Below, piece by piece: positions 15,183 to 23,625 of a stretch of 33,195 nucleotides of DNA. The DNA comes from Alistipes sp. (GTDB lineage Bacteria; Bacteroidota; Bacteroidia; Bacteroidales; Rikenellaceae). The notes below the pieces were generated by a model, which saw only the letters and a program-made list of their open reading frames with translations, made no database searches and was not told where the DNA came from. The stretch lies in NCBI GenBank assembly GCA_017631055.1, contig JAGBTZ010000016.1, positions 1 through 33,195 of the forward strand. Direction: 5' to 3'. The stretch's first letter is position 1. Every line of letters begins with the position of its first letter. A program made the translations under genes and the position numbers.

Positions 15183-15854
15183 TTATTTACAAAGTCGCGC
15201 AATAGGAGTTTGAGTACCCACTACCTGGTCACCAATCTCGACCAACAACTCGCTATCCTTCGGGATAAGTATATCAATACGCGAGCCGAACTTGATAAAT
15301 CCGCACACATCGTTCTGATTTGCCTTTGTTCCGACCTTCACATACGACACGATACGGCGTGCTACCATACCCGCAATTTGGCGGAAAAGCACCTCGTGAC
15401 CACTCGCCGTCTCGACAACGGTTGTAGTGCGCTCGTTCTCGGTCGAGGATTTCGGATGCCACGCAATCAGGAAGCGACCCGGATGATACTTGAAGTACTT
15501 AACCACACCACCCACAGGGTACCAGTTCATGTGGACATTGGTCACAGACATAAATATCGAAATCTGCATAACCTCCTTACCTGCAAAGTACTCATCCTCA
15601 TTGACCACCTCGGTAACAACCACACGACCATCACACGGTGCAAAGACCAAGGCTTCATCGTGAATCTTCACACGGCGAGGCTCGCGGAAGAACGACACAA
15701 TCAAAAACCAAAAGACCAGCAACACCGCTGCGCTCAATCCGAGCAGAACAATATCTTCGTGCGTATTAAGCAAGAAGTAGATAAATCCCCAAATCGCAAG
15801 GCAGATAACGCCCGAGACGCAGATTATTTTGTATCCCTCTTTATTTATCTTCAT
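15183..15854 (-). CDS. psd: Phosphatidylserine decarboxylase family protein, short form
   Basis: From the ATG at 15854 the protein is 223 residues, the short PSD class common in Bacteroidetes. It decarboxylates phosphatidylserine to phosphatidylethanolamine at the membrane. Two hydrophobic helices occupy about residues 9-55. The proenzyme self-cleavage site is G190-S191 in KFGSRID, which would create the pyruvoyl group; FAPCDG and HMNWYPVGG are also family features. The frame is open upstream to 15968, but that 38-residue extension overlaps cdsA and is Cys/His-rich shadow sequence. It follows cdsA by 16 bp, so CDP-diacylglycerol and PE synthesis are coupled in one operon. Confidence 0.92.
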   Translation of the reverse strand: MKINKEGYKIICVSGVICLAIWGFIYFLLNTHEDIVLLGLSAAVLLVFWFLIVSFFREPRRVKIHDEALVFAPCDGRVVVTEVVNEDEYFAGKEVMQISIFMSVTNVHMNWYPVGGVVKYFKYHPGRFLIAWHPKSSTENERTTTVVETASGHEVLFRQIAGMVARRIVSYVKVGTKANQNDVCGFIKFGSRIDILIPKDSELLVEIGDQVVGTQTPIARLCK

Positions 15855-15870
15855 AAGGTTTAAGTTTTGG

Positions 15871-16731
15871 TTACAACATGATAAGCAAATATGCAAAAAC
15901 AAACGGGCTCGAGATGAGCAGTGCATCAAATCTATCGAGCCAGCCTCCGTGGCCGGGCAACATCGCACCCGAATCCTTCATATCGACCGAGCGCTTGAAC
16001 ATCGACTCCACAAAGTCGCCTGCCACGCCGGTAACAGCCACGATGAGCGACACTCCGCCCCACAGCCACAAATCGGCACCAAGCAACCAAGCCACTCCGA
16101 CACCTACGGCTACGGCACCAACAACGCCTCCGACAAATCCCTCCCACGACTTAAGAGGCGAGATTCGTTCGCACATACGATGACGACCAATCGAGCATCC
16201 TACCAGATAGGCAAAGACATCATTGGACCACACTACGACTATATATCCGAGCATAATCCACGGATTCCACACTCCTCTGCCGAGCAACAACGGCACAAAG
16301 AAGAGCAGAGCCAACGGCAATGCCGCATACATCACACCCGCAAAAGTGGTCGCTACATTGGCAATCGGGTTGGGCTGATTGCGCACCATCTCACAAATAA
16401 AAATTGTTGGCACCAATAGCAGCATATAGAGCCCCAGCGCATAGACCATCTTGCCGACCGATACTCCGACCGGCACCTCGCTTCCGAACTGCATAAACAC
16501 CACGAAAGCCAACACTGCAAGTGATGCACCCATAACCATTCCGGCAAATTGCTGAGGTTGGCTACCTGCAGCACGGCACATACGATAGAACTCATACTGA
16601 CAACCTATAACCATTGCCAACATCAGTGCACCAAAGCTCCATCGAGAGCAGTATATCGCACCAAAAAACACAGCCATAAGTACTGCGCCACTCAACGTGC
16701 GCGTTAAAAGACTTCTCTTATTCAGGCTCAT
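15871..16731 (-). CDS. cdsA: Phosphatidate cytidylyltransferase (CDP-diacylglycerol synthase)
   Basis: The 286-residue integral membrane protein makes CDP-diacylglycerol from phosphatidic acid and CTP, the precursor of all phospholipids. About eight hydrophobic segments are visible. The C-terminal family signature is complete: SMFKRSVDMKDSGAMLPGHGG followed by WLDRFDAL, with the Asp/Lys/His residues of the active site. The ATG at 16731 (MSLNKRSL) is preferred over a TTG two codons upstream. It sits 38 bp downstream of ftsH and 16 bp before psd on the same strand. Confidence 0.94.
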   Translation of the reverse strand: MSLNKRSLLTRTLSGAVLMAVFFGAIYCSRWSFGALMLAMVIGCQYEFYRMCRAAGSQPQQFAGMVMGASLAVLAFVVFMQFGSEVPVGVSVGKMVYALGLYMLLLVPTIFICEMVRNQPNPIANVATTFAGVMYAALPLALLFFVPLLLGRGVWNPWIMLGYIVVVWSNDVFAYLVGCSIGRHRMCERISPLKSWEGFVGGVVGAVAVGVGVAWLLGADLWLWGGVSLIVAVTGVAGDFVESMFKRSVDMKDSGAMLPGHGGWLDRFDALLISSPFVFAYLLIML

Positions 16732-16769
16732 AATCAATTTGGGTTAATTGGGTTAGTTCTATAAAAACA

Positions 16770-18788
16770 CTACTGGGCGGTATCGGGAGAAACCTCTGGC
16801 TCCTCAGTCTGAGGCGCAGCAGATTGCTCCGAGCCAGACTCGTCACTTGCGGCCTTCTGCTCGGCCTCGCGCTGTTCGCGAAGAATATCCTTCTTACGCT
16901 TGCCGAAGATTCGCTCCACATCCTCCGTAAAGACCACCTCTCGCTCCAAAAGCAACTCTGCGAGTTGAGTCATACCCTCCTTGTGGTCGGTCAACACCTG
17001 CTTCGCCATTGCATAGGCACGCTCGATAAGTGCCTTGACCTCATCGTCAATACTCTGGGCGGTCTGCTCCGAATAGGGCTTCGTGAACGCCATATCGCTC
17101 TGACCCGTAGAGTCATAGTAGCTGATTGTACCAATTTTATCGCTCATTCCGTAGTAGGCAACCATTGCGTAGGCCTGCTTAGTCACACGCTCCAAGTCGT
17201 TCAGAGCGCCGGTCGAGAGGTGTCCGAAGTTCAACTCCTCCGAAGCACGACCTCCGAGCGTTGCAGCCATCTCGTCAAGCAGATGCTCGCGAGTGGTAAT
17301 CTGACGCTCCTCGGGCAGATACCACGCAGCCCCGAGAGCCTTACCACGAGGAATAATCGTAACCTTGATAAGCGGGTTGGCATTCTCCAAAATCCAGCTC
17401 ACCGTAGCGTGTCCGGCCTCGTGATAAGCGATGGTACGCTTCTCCTCGTCTGTGATAATTTTATTCTTACGCTCCAAGCCTCCGATTATACGGTCGATTG
17501 CCGAGAGGAAATCCTCCTTCGAGATAAACTTCTTATTATGACGAGCCGCAATCAGGGCCGCCTCGTTACATACGTTAGCGATATCGGCACCCGAAAATCC
17601 CGGAGTCTGCTTCGCCAAGAACTCGCGATTGAGTTCGGGATCAAGCTTCAGCGGGCGGAGATGAACATTGAAAATCTCTTCACGCTCCTTGACATCGGGC
17701 AATCCCACCTCAATCTGTCTATCGAAACGGCCGGCACGCATCAGCGCCTTATCCAGAATATCGGCACGGTTGGTTGCCGCCAGCACAATCACACCCGCAT
17801 TGGTCTGGAAGCCATCCATCTCGGTAAGCAACTGATTGAGCGTATTTTCACGCTCGTCATTGCCCGAGAAACCGGCATTCTTACCACGAGCACGACCGAT
17901 AGCATCAATCTCGTCAATAAAGAGGATGCATGGAGCCTTCTGCTTAGCCTGCTCAAACAAATCACGCACACGCGATGCGCCAACGCCCACAAACATCTCC
18001 ACAAAGTCTGAACCCGAAATCGAGAGGAAGGGCACATTTGCCTCACCGGCCACTGCCTTTGCCAGCAGGGTCTTACCCGTTCCCGGAGGGCCTACAAGCA
18101 GTGCTCCCATCGGAATTTTTGCACCCAACTCGATATACTTATCCTTCTTCTTGAGGAAGTCGACAATCTCCATAATCTCGACCTTAGCCTCCTCCAAGCC
18201 CGCCACATCCTTAAATGTAACTCGCTTCTGATTCTCCTTATCGAATACTTGTGCACGAGCCTTACCGACATTCATAATGTTGCCACCACCGGCTCCGCCA
18301 CCACGCATTCCGCGCATCATAAATATCCAGAAAACGATAAAGAACAACCACGGCAACACTCCGATAAGCATATCAATCCAGCCACCCTCCTCCTTCTCGT
18401 AGGAGAGAATGACCTTATTGCCCGACTGCTCCTCGGCCGCATCCAGATCCTGGCGCAGCAACTCCACCGAGCCGATATTGAATACCAACTGTGGACCATT
18501 GACCGGCATCTTGCGGAACTGCTTTTGAGCATCATCCTCGCGATACTGCTCGGCCACGCCCTTACGCAGATAGACGTATGCAGTCTCCTTATTCTTGACC
18601 GTAATCTTCTCGACCTGACCATCGAGGACCATCTGCTCAACACTATTCCAATCGGAGGGCAGCGGCTTGCCTCCCTCATCGCCCATTGCCCACGTTGCGA
18701 CAATGGCAATAAGGATTAACGCCCAGAACCACATAATGTTCGGGCGCAAGCTCTTAATCATATTGTTGTTTCTCTTCTTATTCGACAT
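16770..18788 (-). CDS. ftsH: ATP-dependent zinc metalloprotease FtsH
   Basis: The 672-residue protein is a membrane-anchored AAA+ protease degrading damaged membrane proteins and regulatory substrates. Two transmembrane helices (about 19-35 and 138-158) flank a periplasmic domain. Walker A is GPPGTGKT (233-240), Walker B ILFIDEID (to 295), the second region of homology includes [18 protein letters not shown], and the zinc site is HEAGH (456-460). The last 40 residues are an acidic Glu/Ser/Gln-rich tail. It is 5 bp downstream of rsfS and heads the lipid-synthesis genes of the operon; the promoter lies before rsfS. Confidence 0.96.
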   Translation of the reverse strand: MSNKKRNNNMIKSLRPNIMWFWALILIAIVATWAMGDEGGKPLPSDWNSVEQMVLDGQVEKITVKNKETAYVYLRKGVAEQYREDDAQKQFRKMPVNGPQLVFNIGSVELLRQDLDAAEEQSGNKVILSYEKEEGGWIDMLIGVLPWLFFIVFWIFMMRGMRGGGAGGGNIMNVGKARAQVFDKENQKRVTFKDVAGLEEAKVEIMEIVDFLKKKDKYIELGAKIPMGALLVGPPGTGKTLLAKAVAGEANVPFLSISGSDFVEMFVGVGASRVRDLFEQAKQKAPCILFIDEIDAIGRARGKNAGFSGNDERENTLNQLLTEMDGFQTNAGVIVLAATNRADILDKALMRAGRFDRQIEVGLPDVKEREEIFNVHLRPLKLDPELNREFLAKQTPGFSGADIANVCNEAALIAARHNKKFISKEDFLSAIDRIIGGLERKNKIITDEEKRTIAYHEAGHATVSWILENANPLIKVTIIPRGKALGAAWYLPEERQITTREHLLDEMAATLGGRASEELNFGHLSTGALNDLERVTKQAYAMVAYYGMSDKIGTISYYDSTGQSDMAFTKPYSEQTAQSIDDEVKALIERAYAMAKQVLTDHKEGMTQLAELLLEREVVFTEDVERIFGKRKKDILREQREAEQKAASDESGSEQSAAPQTEEPEVSPDTAQ

Positions 18789-18793
18789 AACTA

Positions 18794-19153
18794 TTACTCC
18801 TCAAACTCATACTTTGTCATCGGTGCATCTGCCCACAACTCCTCGAGTCGGTAGAATTCGCGCAACTCTGTAAGGAAGATGTGCACCACAACATCAACAT
18901 AGTCCATCGCTACCCACAGACCTGTCTGCTGACCCTCGATGCGCCAAGCCTTCTCGCCCAATTCGAGTTGCAACTTCTCCTCGATGCTGTCGGCAATAGC
19001 ACAAACCTGGGTTGTCGAGTCGGCATTACACACCACAAAGTGCGAACAGATTGCTCCGTCAAACTCCGAGAGGTCTAATGATACAATATCCTTACCTTTC
19101 TTATCGTCAATTGCTTCAACGATGGTCTCTATCAATTTTTGAGTATTATCCAT
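18794..19153 (-). CDS. rsfS: Ribosomal silencing factor RsfS
   Basis: The 119-residue protein belongs to the RsfS/YbeB/Iojap family, which binds ribosomal protein uL14 and blocks subunit joining in starvation. Typical sequence includes LVETI-like start (LIETIVEAIDDKKGKDIVSLDL), FVVCNADSTTQVCAIADSIEEK and WVAMDYVDVVVHIFLTELREFY, the last being the most conserved block (D..DVVVH.F....R.FY.LE.LW.D). The length is normal. It is the first gene of the operon with ftsH, cdsA, psd, the AI-2E transporter and riboflavin kinase, preceded by a good promoter. Confidence 0.95.
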   Translation of the reverse strand: MDNTQKLIETIVEAIDDKKGKDIVSLDLSEFDGAICSHFVVCNADSTTQVCAIADSIEEKLQLELGEKAWRIEGQQTGLWVAMDYVDVVVHIFLTELREFYRLEELWADAPMTKYEFEE

Positions 19154-19180
19154 ATTTCAAATTCTATATTTTCTAATTTT

Positions 19181-19219
19181 CTATCTTGCAAAGATAGTAA
19201 TAAGAATTGATTTATCAAT
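19181..19219 (-). promoter_or_regulatory. Promoter of the rsfS-ftsH operon with overlapping palindrome
   Basis: On the minus strand ATTG (19216-19219), 19 bases, then TATCTTTG (19189-19196). The -7 element is embedded in a perfect inverted repeat CTATCTT-GCA-AAGATAG (19181-19197). The same core palindrome is present at the lon promoter. Confidence 0.7.
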
Positions 19220-19272
19220 TCACTTTACCCGTTTTGTTATCTTTCACGCCACTATTTGGCATAAAAACACCA

Positions 19273-20172
19273 CTACTTTACACGTTTGGTGACCGAACTC
19301 ATTATAGTCTGCATCAGGGCCTGCACTATCGAGGTCTTGACATAGGTGCGGCGCACGGCAACTGCAATTTTACGCGAAGTGGCACCCTTCGCCAAGGTCT
19401 TAACCTGGCTGCGGTGTTCAGCGGGGATATACTCCAACGCCATTTCGGGAATGATTGTCACATTACCCGTACAATCAACCAAACGCATCAGTGTATCAAT
19501 CGTACCCGACTCAAAACTATAATTCTGCACCGTTTCACGCCGTGCCTGACACAACTCCAAAATCTGGTCACGCATACAGTTGCCCGGCGAGAGCAGTATC
19601 AAATCATTCATATCAATATCCTCAATTCGCACATTCGAACGCTCATACAGAGGATTCGAGGGCGACACATAGAGGAAAAATCTATCACTGAACATATCGT
19701 GCTCGATAATACCCTCCGGACACGTTCCGCTTGCCACAATAGCCGCATCGATTCGGTCGTGATTGAGAGCATCAATAATATCGGCCGTAACCATCTCGCG
19801 AATTTCGATTTCGACATGGGGATATCGTTGCACAAAATCGGGTATAAACTTATGCAGCAAGTAGGGCGCAATGGTCGGAATTACGCCTAAACGCAACCGG
19901 CCCGAAATCTCACCCCTCATCTCGGCAACTACCTCACGGATAGAGTTATACTCTTTGAGTGTTTCGCGCACCTGCTCCAGCACCACCTCGCCTGCCTCGG
20001 TCGGGATTACCGGCTTCTTCGAGCGGTCGAGCAACACCACTCCAAGCTCCTCTTCGAGAGCCTTAATTTGCATCGATAGCGATGGTTGCGTAACGAAACA
20101 ATGCTCCGCAGCCAACGAAAAACTGCCACAGTTGGCCACCGCCAACAGATACTCAAGTTGGATTATAGTCAT
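19273..20172 (-). CDS. oxyR: Hydrogen peroxide-sensing regulator OxyR (LysR family)
   Basis: From the ATG at 20172 the protein is 299 residues. A LysR-type helix-turn-helix (FSLAAEHCFVTQPSLSMQIKAL) begins at about residue 18, followed by the periplasmic-binding-protein-like sensor domain. The peroxide-sensing pair is present as C199 and C208 in GNCMRDQILELC, the same numbering as E. coli OxyR, which also supports this start over one nine codons upstream. Oxidation to a disulfide makes OxyR activate catalase, alkyl hydroperoxide reductase and other defence genes. It is divergent from trpS. A TATATTTG element precedes it; autorepression is usual for LysR proteins, but no site is identified. Confidence 0.94.
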   Translation of the reverse strand: MTIIQLEYLLAVANCGSFSLAAEHCFVTQPSLSMQIKALEEELGVVLLDRSKKPVIPTEAGEVVLEQVRETLKEYNSIREVVAEMRGEISGRLRLGVIPTIAPYLLHKFIPDFVQRYPHVEIEIREMVTADIIDALNHDRIDAAIVASGTCPEGIIEHDMFSDRFFLYVSPSNPLYERSNVRIEDIDMNDLILLSPGNCMRDQILELCQARRETVQNYSFESGTIDTLMRLVDCTGNVTIIPEMALEYIPAEHRSQVKTLAKGATSRKIAVAVRRTYVKTSIVQALMQTIMSSVTKRVK

Positions 20173-20196
20173 AACAATTTTGCTTATTACACACCA

Positions 20197-20224
20197 CAAA
20201 TATATAAAAATAATTTATAACAAA
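20197..20224 (-). promoter_or_regulatory. oxyR promoter
   Basis: On the minus strand TTTG (20221-20224) is 16 bases upstream of TATATTTG (20197-20204). The -7 match is exact but the spacing is shorter than the usual 19-21. The start codon is 25 bases downstream. Confidence 0.5.
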
Positions 20225-20466
20225 CCGCCTGTTCACATTTTTTACACAAATCAAAACGGTTTTAGTGGCTATTGGCCGATGGCTAAATCACCCCCTTAAC
20301 CTCCTTTTTGAAAAAAATCCCCATTCTCCCCACAAGCAGTCGCAGACTGCGCTCCCCAATCACCACATCCAACCCAACTAACTAATCCAACCCATCTCGC
20401 CCAACCAACATCCACCAACCAAAAGAGATTTTTCCTAAAAAAGCACTCTTAATTGTGAATTTTTCA
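20225..20466. other. Non-coding oxyR-trpS intergenic stretch with degenerate repeats
   Basis: No gene is visible. It contains a degenerate TGGCTA repeat (about 20264-20286) related to the exact GGCTAAT arrays further right, a small perfect palindrome GCAGTC-GCA-GACTGC (20336-20350), and a strikingly G-poor plus strand of CCAACC/ACTAACTAA words at about 20355-20425, which reads as GGGTTAGTTGG-like degenerate tandem repeats on the other strand. Confidence 0.5.
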
Positions 20467-20474
20467 TATCTTTG
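20467..20474 (+). promoter_or_regulatory. -7 promoter element of trpS
   Basis: TATCTTTG matches TAnnTTTG, 56 bases before the ATG. No -33 match. The leader contains a perfect inverted repeat GTATGTG-TG-CACATAC (20486-20501); its function is unknown. Confidence 0.55.
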
Positions 20475-20529
20475 TGCAATTGTGCGTATGTGTGCACATA
20501 CAAGACAGAACAAAAACACAAACTATACT

Positions 20530-21654
20530 ATGGGAAAAATCATTCTTACGGGCGACCGCCCGACCGGAAAACTCCACCTGGGACACTTTGTTGGCTCGTT
20601 GCGCCGCCGTGTCGAACTCCAAAATTCGGGCGAGTTCGAGCGTATATTCATTATGATTGCCGATGCACAGGCGCTGACCGACAATGCCGACAACCCCGAC
20701 AAGGTACGTCAAAACATTATCGAGGTGGCTCTCGACTACCTCTCTTGCGGGCTTGACCCCGAGAAGTCGATCCTCTTTATTCAGTCGCAAGTCCCCGAGT
20801 TGTGTGAGTTGGCATTCTATTATATGAACCTCGTGACGGTACAGCGCCTGCAGCGCAACCCGACCGTTAAGACCGAGATCAAGATGCGCGGTTTCTCGGA
20901 GGAGGCAACCGAGGGCGACACCACCCAACGCCAGGGTATTCCCGTAGGATTCTTCACCTACCCCATCTCGCAGGCTTCGGACATCACTGCATTCAAGGCT
21001 ACAACCGTGCCCGCAGGTGCCGACCAGGAGCCGATGATTGAGCAGGCTCGCGAGATTGTACACAAGTTCAACTCGGTATATGGCGAGACTCTGGTCGAGC
21101 CCGAGATTCTGCTCCCCGACAATGCCGCCTGTATGCGACTGCCGGGAACTGACGGCAAGGCCAAGATGTCCAAATCGTTGGGCAACTGCATCTACCTCTC
21201 GGATACCGCCAAGGAGGTTAAGCAGAAGGTTATGTCGATGTACACCGATCCCGACCACCTTCGCATCGAAGATCCGGGCAAGGTCGAGGGTAACTGTGTA
21301 TTCACCTATCTCGATGCGTTCTGCCGTGACGAGCACTTCGAAAAGTATCTGCCCGACTACAAGAATCTCGACGAGATGAAGGAGCACTACCGCCGTGGCG
21401 GTCTGGGCGATGTTAAGTGCAAGAAGTTGCTCATAGCCGTATTGGAGGAGATGCTGGAGCCTATTCGTGCTCGTCGTAAGGAGTGGGAGCAGAAGATTGA
21501 GGAGGTTTACGCCATTCTCGAGGAGGGTACTCGCAAGGCTCGTGCAACCGCTGCCGACACACTGAACGATGTACGCAATGCGATGCGCATCAACTACTTC
21601 GCCGACAAAGAACTAATTGCAGAACAGGCAGAGAGATTCCGCCAATCGGAATAA
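20530..21654 (+). CDS. trpS: Tryptophan--tRNA ligase
   Basis: From the ATG at 20530 the protein is 374 residues. It charges tRNA-Trp and belongs to class I synthetases. The HIGH-type motif is HLGH (residues 16-19) in [17 protein letters not shown], and the second ATP-binding motif is KMSKS (212-216). The tryptophan-pocket region [14 protein letters not shown] and the [14 protein letters not shown] segment are present. An in-frame extension to 20455 runs across the promoter and is rejected. It is a few tens of bases longer at the C-terminus than the E. coli enzyme, as seen in other Bacteroidetes. Confidence 0.95.
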   Translation: MGKIILTGDRPTGKLHLGHFVGSLRRRVELQNSGEFERIFIMIADAQALTDNADNPDKVRQNIIEVALDYLSCGLDPEKSILFIQSQVPELCELAFYYMNLVTVQRLQRNPTVKTEIKMRGFSEEATEGDTTQRQGIPVGFFTYPISQASDITAFKATTVPAGADQEPMIEQAREIVHKFNSVYGETLVEPEILLPDNAACMRLPGTDGKAKMSKSLGNCIYLSDTAKEVKQKVMSMYTDPDHLRIEDPGKVEGNCVFTYLDAFCRDEHFEKYLPDYKNLDEMKEHYRRGGLGDVKCKKLLIAVLEEMLEPIRARRKEWEQKIEEVYAILEEGTRKARATAADTLNDVRNAMRINYFADKELIAEQAERFRQSE

Positions 21655-21690
21655 TTCAAAATTATTTTCAATAAGGAGTTTAGGATACAA

Positions 21691-21731
21691 GCTAATGGCT
21701 AATGGCTAATGGCTAATGGCCAATGGCTAAT
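21691..21731. repeat. GCTAATG tandem 7-mer array before the CLC gene
   Basis: Nearly six copies of the 7-base unit GCTAATG (the fifth is GCCAATG). It ends 10 bp before the start codon of the CLC gene, so it lies in the leader. The same unit, in the phase GGCTAAT, occurs at 25141-25180. Confidence 0.95.
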
Positions 21732-21741
21732 ATAATTACCT

Positions 21742-23553
21742 ATGAAGATAATCGAGCATTCAAACTATATCAAGGCCGCCAAGCGAGATAAAATCTATCG
21801 CTGGTTTTTGCGTGCAACGAAACGCCTCACCGAGCGTCAGATGCTCGCCATTCTCGGCGTGGTCGTTGGTGCAGCAGCCGGTGTGGGTACATACATATTT
21901 GAGGTTTTACTCCACCTGATAAAGAGTTGCCTGGTCAATTGGTTTGATCCCGACACCTACCATATCCTCTACTTCATCTACCCCGCGATGGGTATCATTC
22001 TGGCGACACTCTTCGTGAAGTACATCGTCAAGGATAACATTTCGGAGGGTGTCACGCGCGTACTCTATGCGATGTCGAGCCGAGGCTCGCGCATTGCGGG
22101 TCACAACTGCTGGACTTCGATTGTCGGAGGAGCCACGACCATCGGTTTCGGAGGCTCGGTGGGTCCCGAGGCACCAATCGTACTGACTGGTGCTGCCATA
22201 GGCTCAAATATCGGAAAGCTTGCACGCCTGAACTACAAGAATATAACCCTTATGCTCTGTTGTGGTGCGGGAGCAGCCGTAGCCTCTATTTTCAAGGCTC
22301 CGATTACGGGCGTAGTCTTTGTATTAGAGATTTTGATGCTCGACATTACCGCCACCACGGTACTACCACTGCTAATCTCGTCTATCACCGCAACAACCAT
22401 AGCGTTAATGTTGCGTGGATTTGACCCCATAATTGCAGTGTCGCTCTCGCCGGCAGACACATTCGAATTGGCTCAAATCCCGCTCTTCATACTCTTGGGT
22501 GTGATATGCGGACTTATGGCATATTACTTTACGCAAACCAATGCCTATGTCGGTAAGCTCATCGGCAAACTCGACCGACCCTACAAGAAGTGGATTGTCG
22601 GAGGCACGGTGCTGGGTCTGCTGATTTTCCTCTTCCCACCACTCTATGGCGAGGGTTATGAGGCATTTGTGGCGCTGATGCACGGCAAGACTGAAGTGAT
22701 ATTCGAAAATTCGCTCTTCTACAACTATAGCGGCATCGGGTGGTTTGTCTTGTTGTATGTTGTGGCTGTGATGTTCTTCAAGGTTATAGCGATGGCTACG
22801 ACCAACGCCTCGGGAGGCGTAGGAGGAACATTTGCCCCCTCGCTATTCGTGGGTGCTTTTGCGGGTGCATCGTTGGCATTGTTCTGCAATGTGGTATGTG
22901 GAATGAACGTCTCGGTAGCTGCATTCACACTGGTTGGTATGGGTGGTGTGATGGCGGGAGTTATGAAGGCTCCGCTCACCTCGATATTCCTTATCGCCGA
23001 ACTTTCGAACGGCTACGAACTCTTCATCCCATTGATGATTTCGGCCTGCATAGCCTTTGCCGTAGACCACTACTTCGAGCCCGACTCAATCTACACCAAG
23101 CAGTTGCGACGTCAGGGCTTGTTACTGACTCATAACAAGGACCAATCGGTGTTGGTATTCCTCAAGTTGGAGGAGTTGATGGAGACCGACTTTATCCGCA
23201 TCAAGGAGAACTTCACTTTGGGCGACATCGTCAGCATCATCGCCTCGGCTCACCGTAATATCTTCCCCGTAATCGACAACTTCGGGCATCTGCTGGGTGT
23301 CGTTCAGTTGGATGACCTGCGCGAGGATATGTTCAGACGCGAGAAGTGGGGCACGCCAATCACGGCTTATATGATTCAGCCTGCCGACCGCATTCTCGAG
23401 AAGGAGCAGGTGCAGAGCATCTTGCCAAAATTCGACCAGGGCAATACCTGGATGCTGCCCGTGGTCGACAAGGAGAATCACTATCTGGGATTTATCTCGA
23501 AGTCGCGCATCCTGAACGCCTACCGCCAACAGTTGGTCAAGATTTCGCAGTAG
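21742..23553 (+). CDS. CLC-family chloride channel/transporter with C-terminal CBS pair
   Basis: The 603-residue protein has the CLC membrane domain (about residues 30-435) and two cytoplasmic CBS domains (about 460-600), which usually bind adenine nucleotides and gate transport. Motifs are GSVGPEAP with the external gating Glu at E143, KAPITGVVFVLE, GGTFAPSLF, and the central-tyrosine segment NGYELFIPL. Two positions appear to depart from the E. coli exchanger: the internal proton glutamate (E203) aligns with I197, and the GSGIP filter with SEGVT. This suggests a channel or an anion other than chloride; the alignment is by eye. The start codon follows a tandem repeat array. No promoter was recognised. 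Confidence 0.9.
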   Translation: MKIIEHSNYIKAAKRDKIYRWFLRATKRLTERQMLAILGVVVGAAAGVGTYIFEVLLHLIKSCLVNWFDPDTYHILYFIYPAMGIILATLFVKYIVKDNISEGVTRVLYAMSSRGSRIAGHNCWTSIVGGATTIGFGGSVGPEAPIVLTGAAIGSNIGKLARLNYKNITLMLCCGAGAAVASIFKAPITGVVFVLEILMLDITATTVLPLLISSITATTIALMLRGFDPIIAVSLSPADTFELAQIPLFILLGVICGLMAYYFTQTNAYVGKLIGKLDRPYKKWIVGGTVLGLLIFLFPPLYGEGYEAFVALMHGKTEVIFENSLFYNYSGIGWFVLLYVVAVMFFKVIAMATTNASGGVGGTFAPSLFVGAFAGASLALFCNVVCGMNVSVAAFTLVGMGGVMAGVMKAPLTSIFLIAELSNGYELFIPLMISACIAFAVDHYFEPDSIYTKQLRRQGLLLTHNKDQSVLVFLKLEELMETDFIRIKENFTLGDIVSIIASAHRNIFPVIDNFGHLLGVVQLDDLREDMFRREKWGTPITAYMIQPADRILEKEQVQSILPKFDQGNTWMLPVVDKENHYLGFISKSRILNAYRQQLVKISQ

Positions 23554-23625
23554 GCAAAAGTAGCGGAATTTGAATTTAACCATTGGATGCTGTATACATC
23601 TTAAATAAAACCTCACTTTAGAAGT

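Noticed and set aside
14100..15863. A 587-codon open frame on the plus strand opposite the AI-2E and psd genes
   Set aside because: It is exactly antisense to well-recognised genes, has low-complexity His/Arg/Gln-rich composition typical of shadow frames, and matches no family I know.
16824..18011. A 395-codon plus-strand frame opposite ftsH
   Set aside because: Antisense to conserved ftsH codons, with no recognisable motif or promoter.
20464..21387. A 307-codon minus-strand frame opposite trpS
   Set aside because: Antisense to trpS, including its conserved motifs; no independent evidence of coding.
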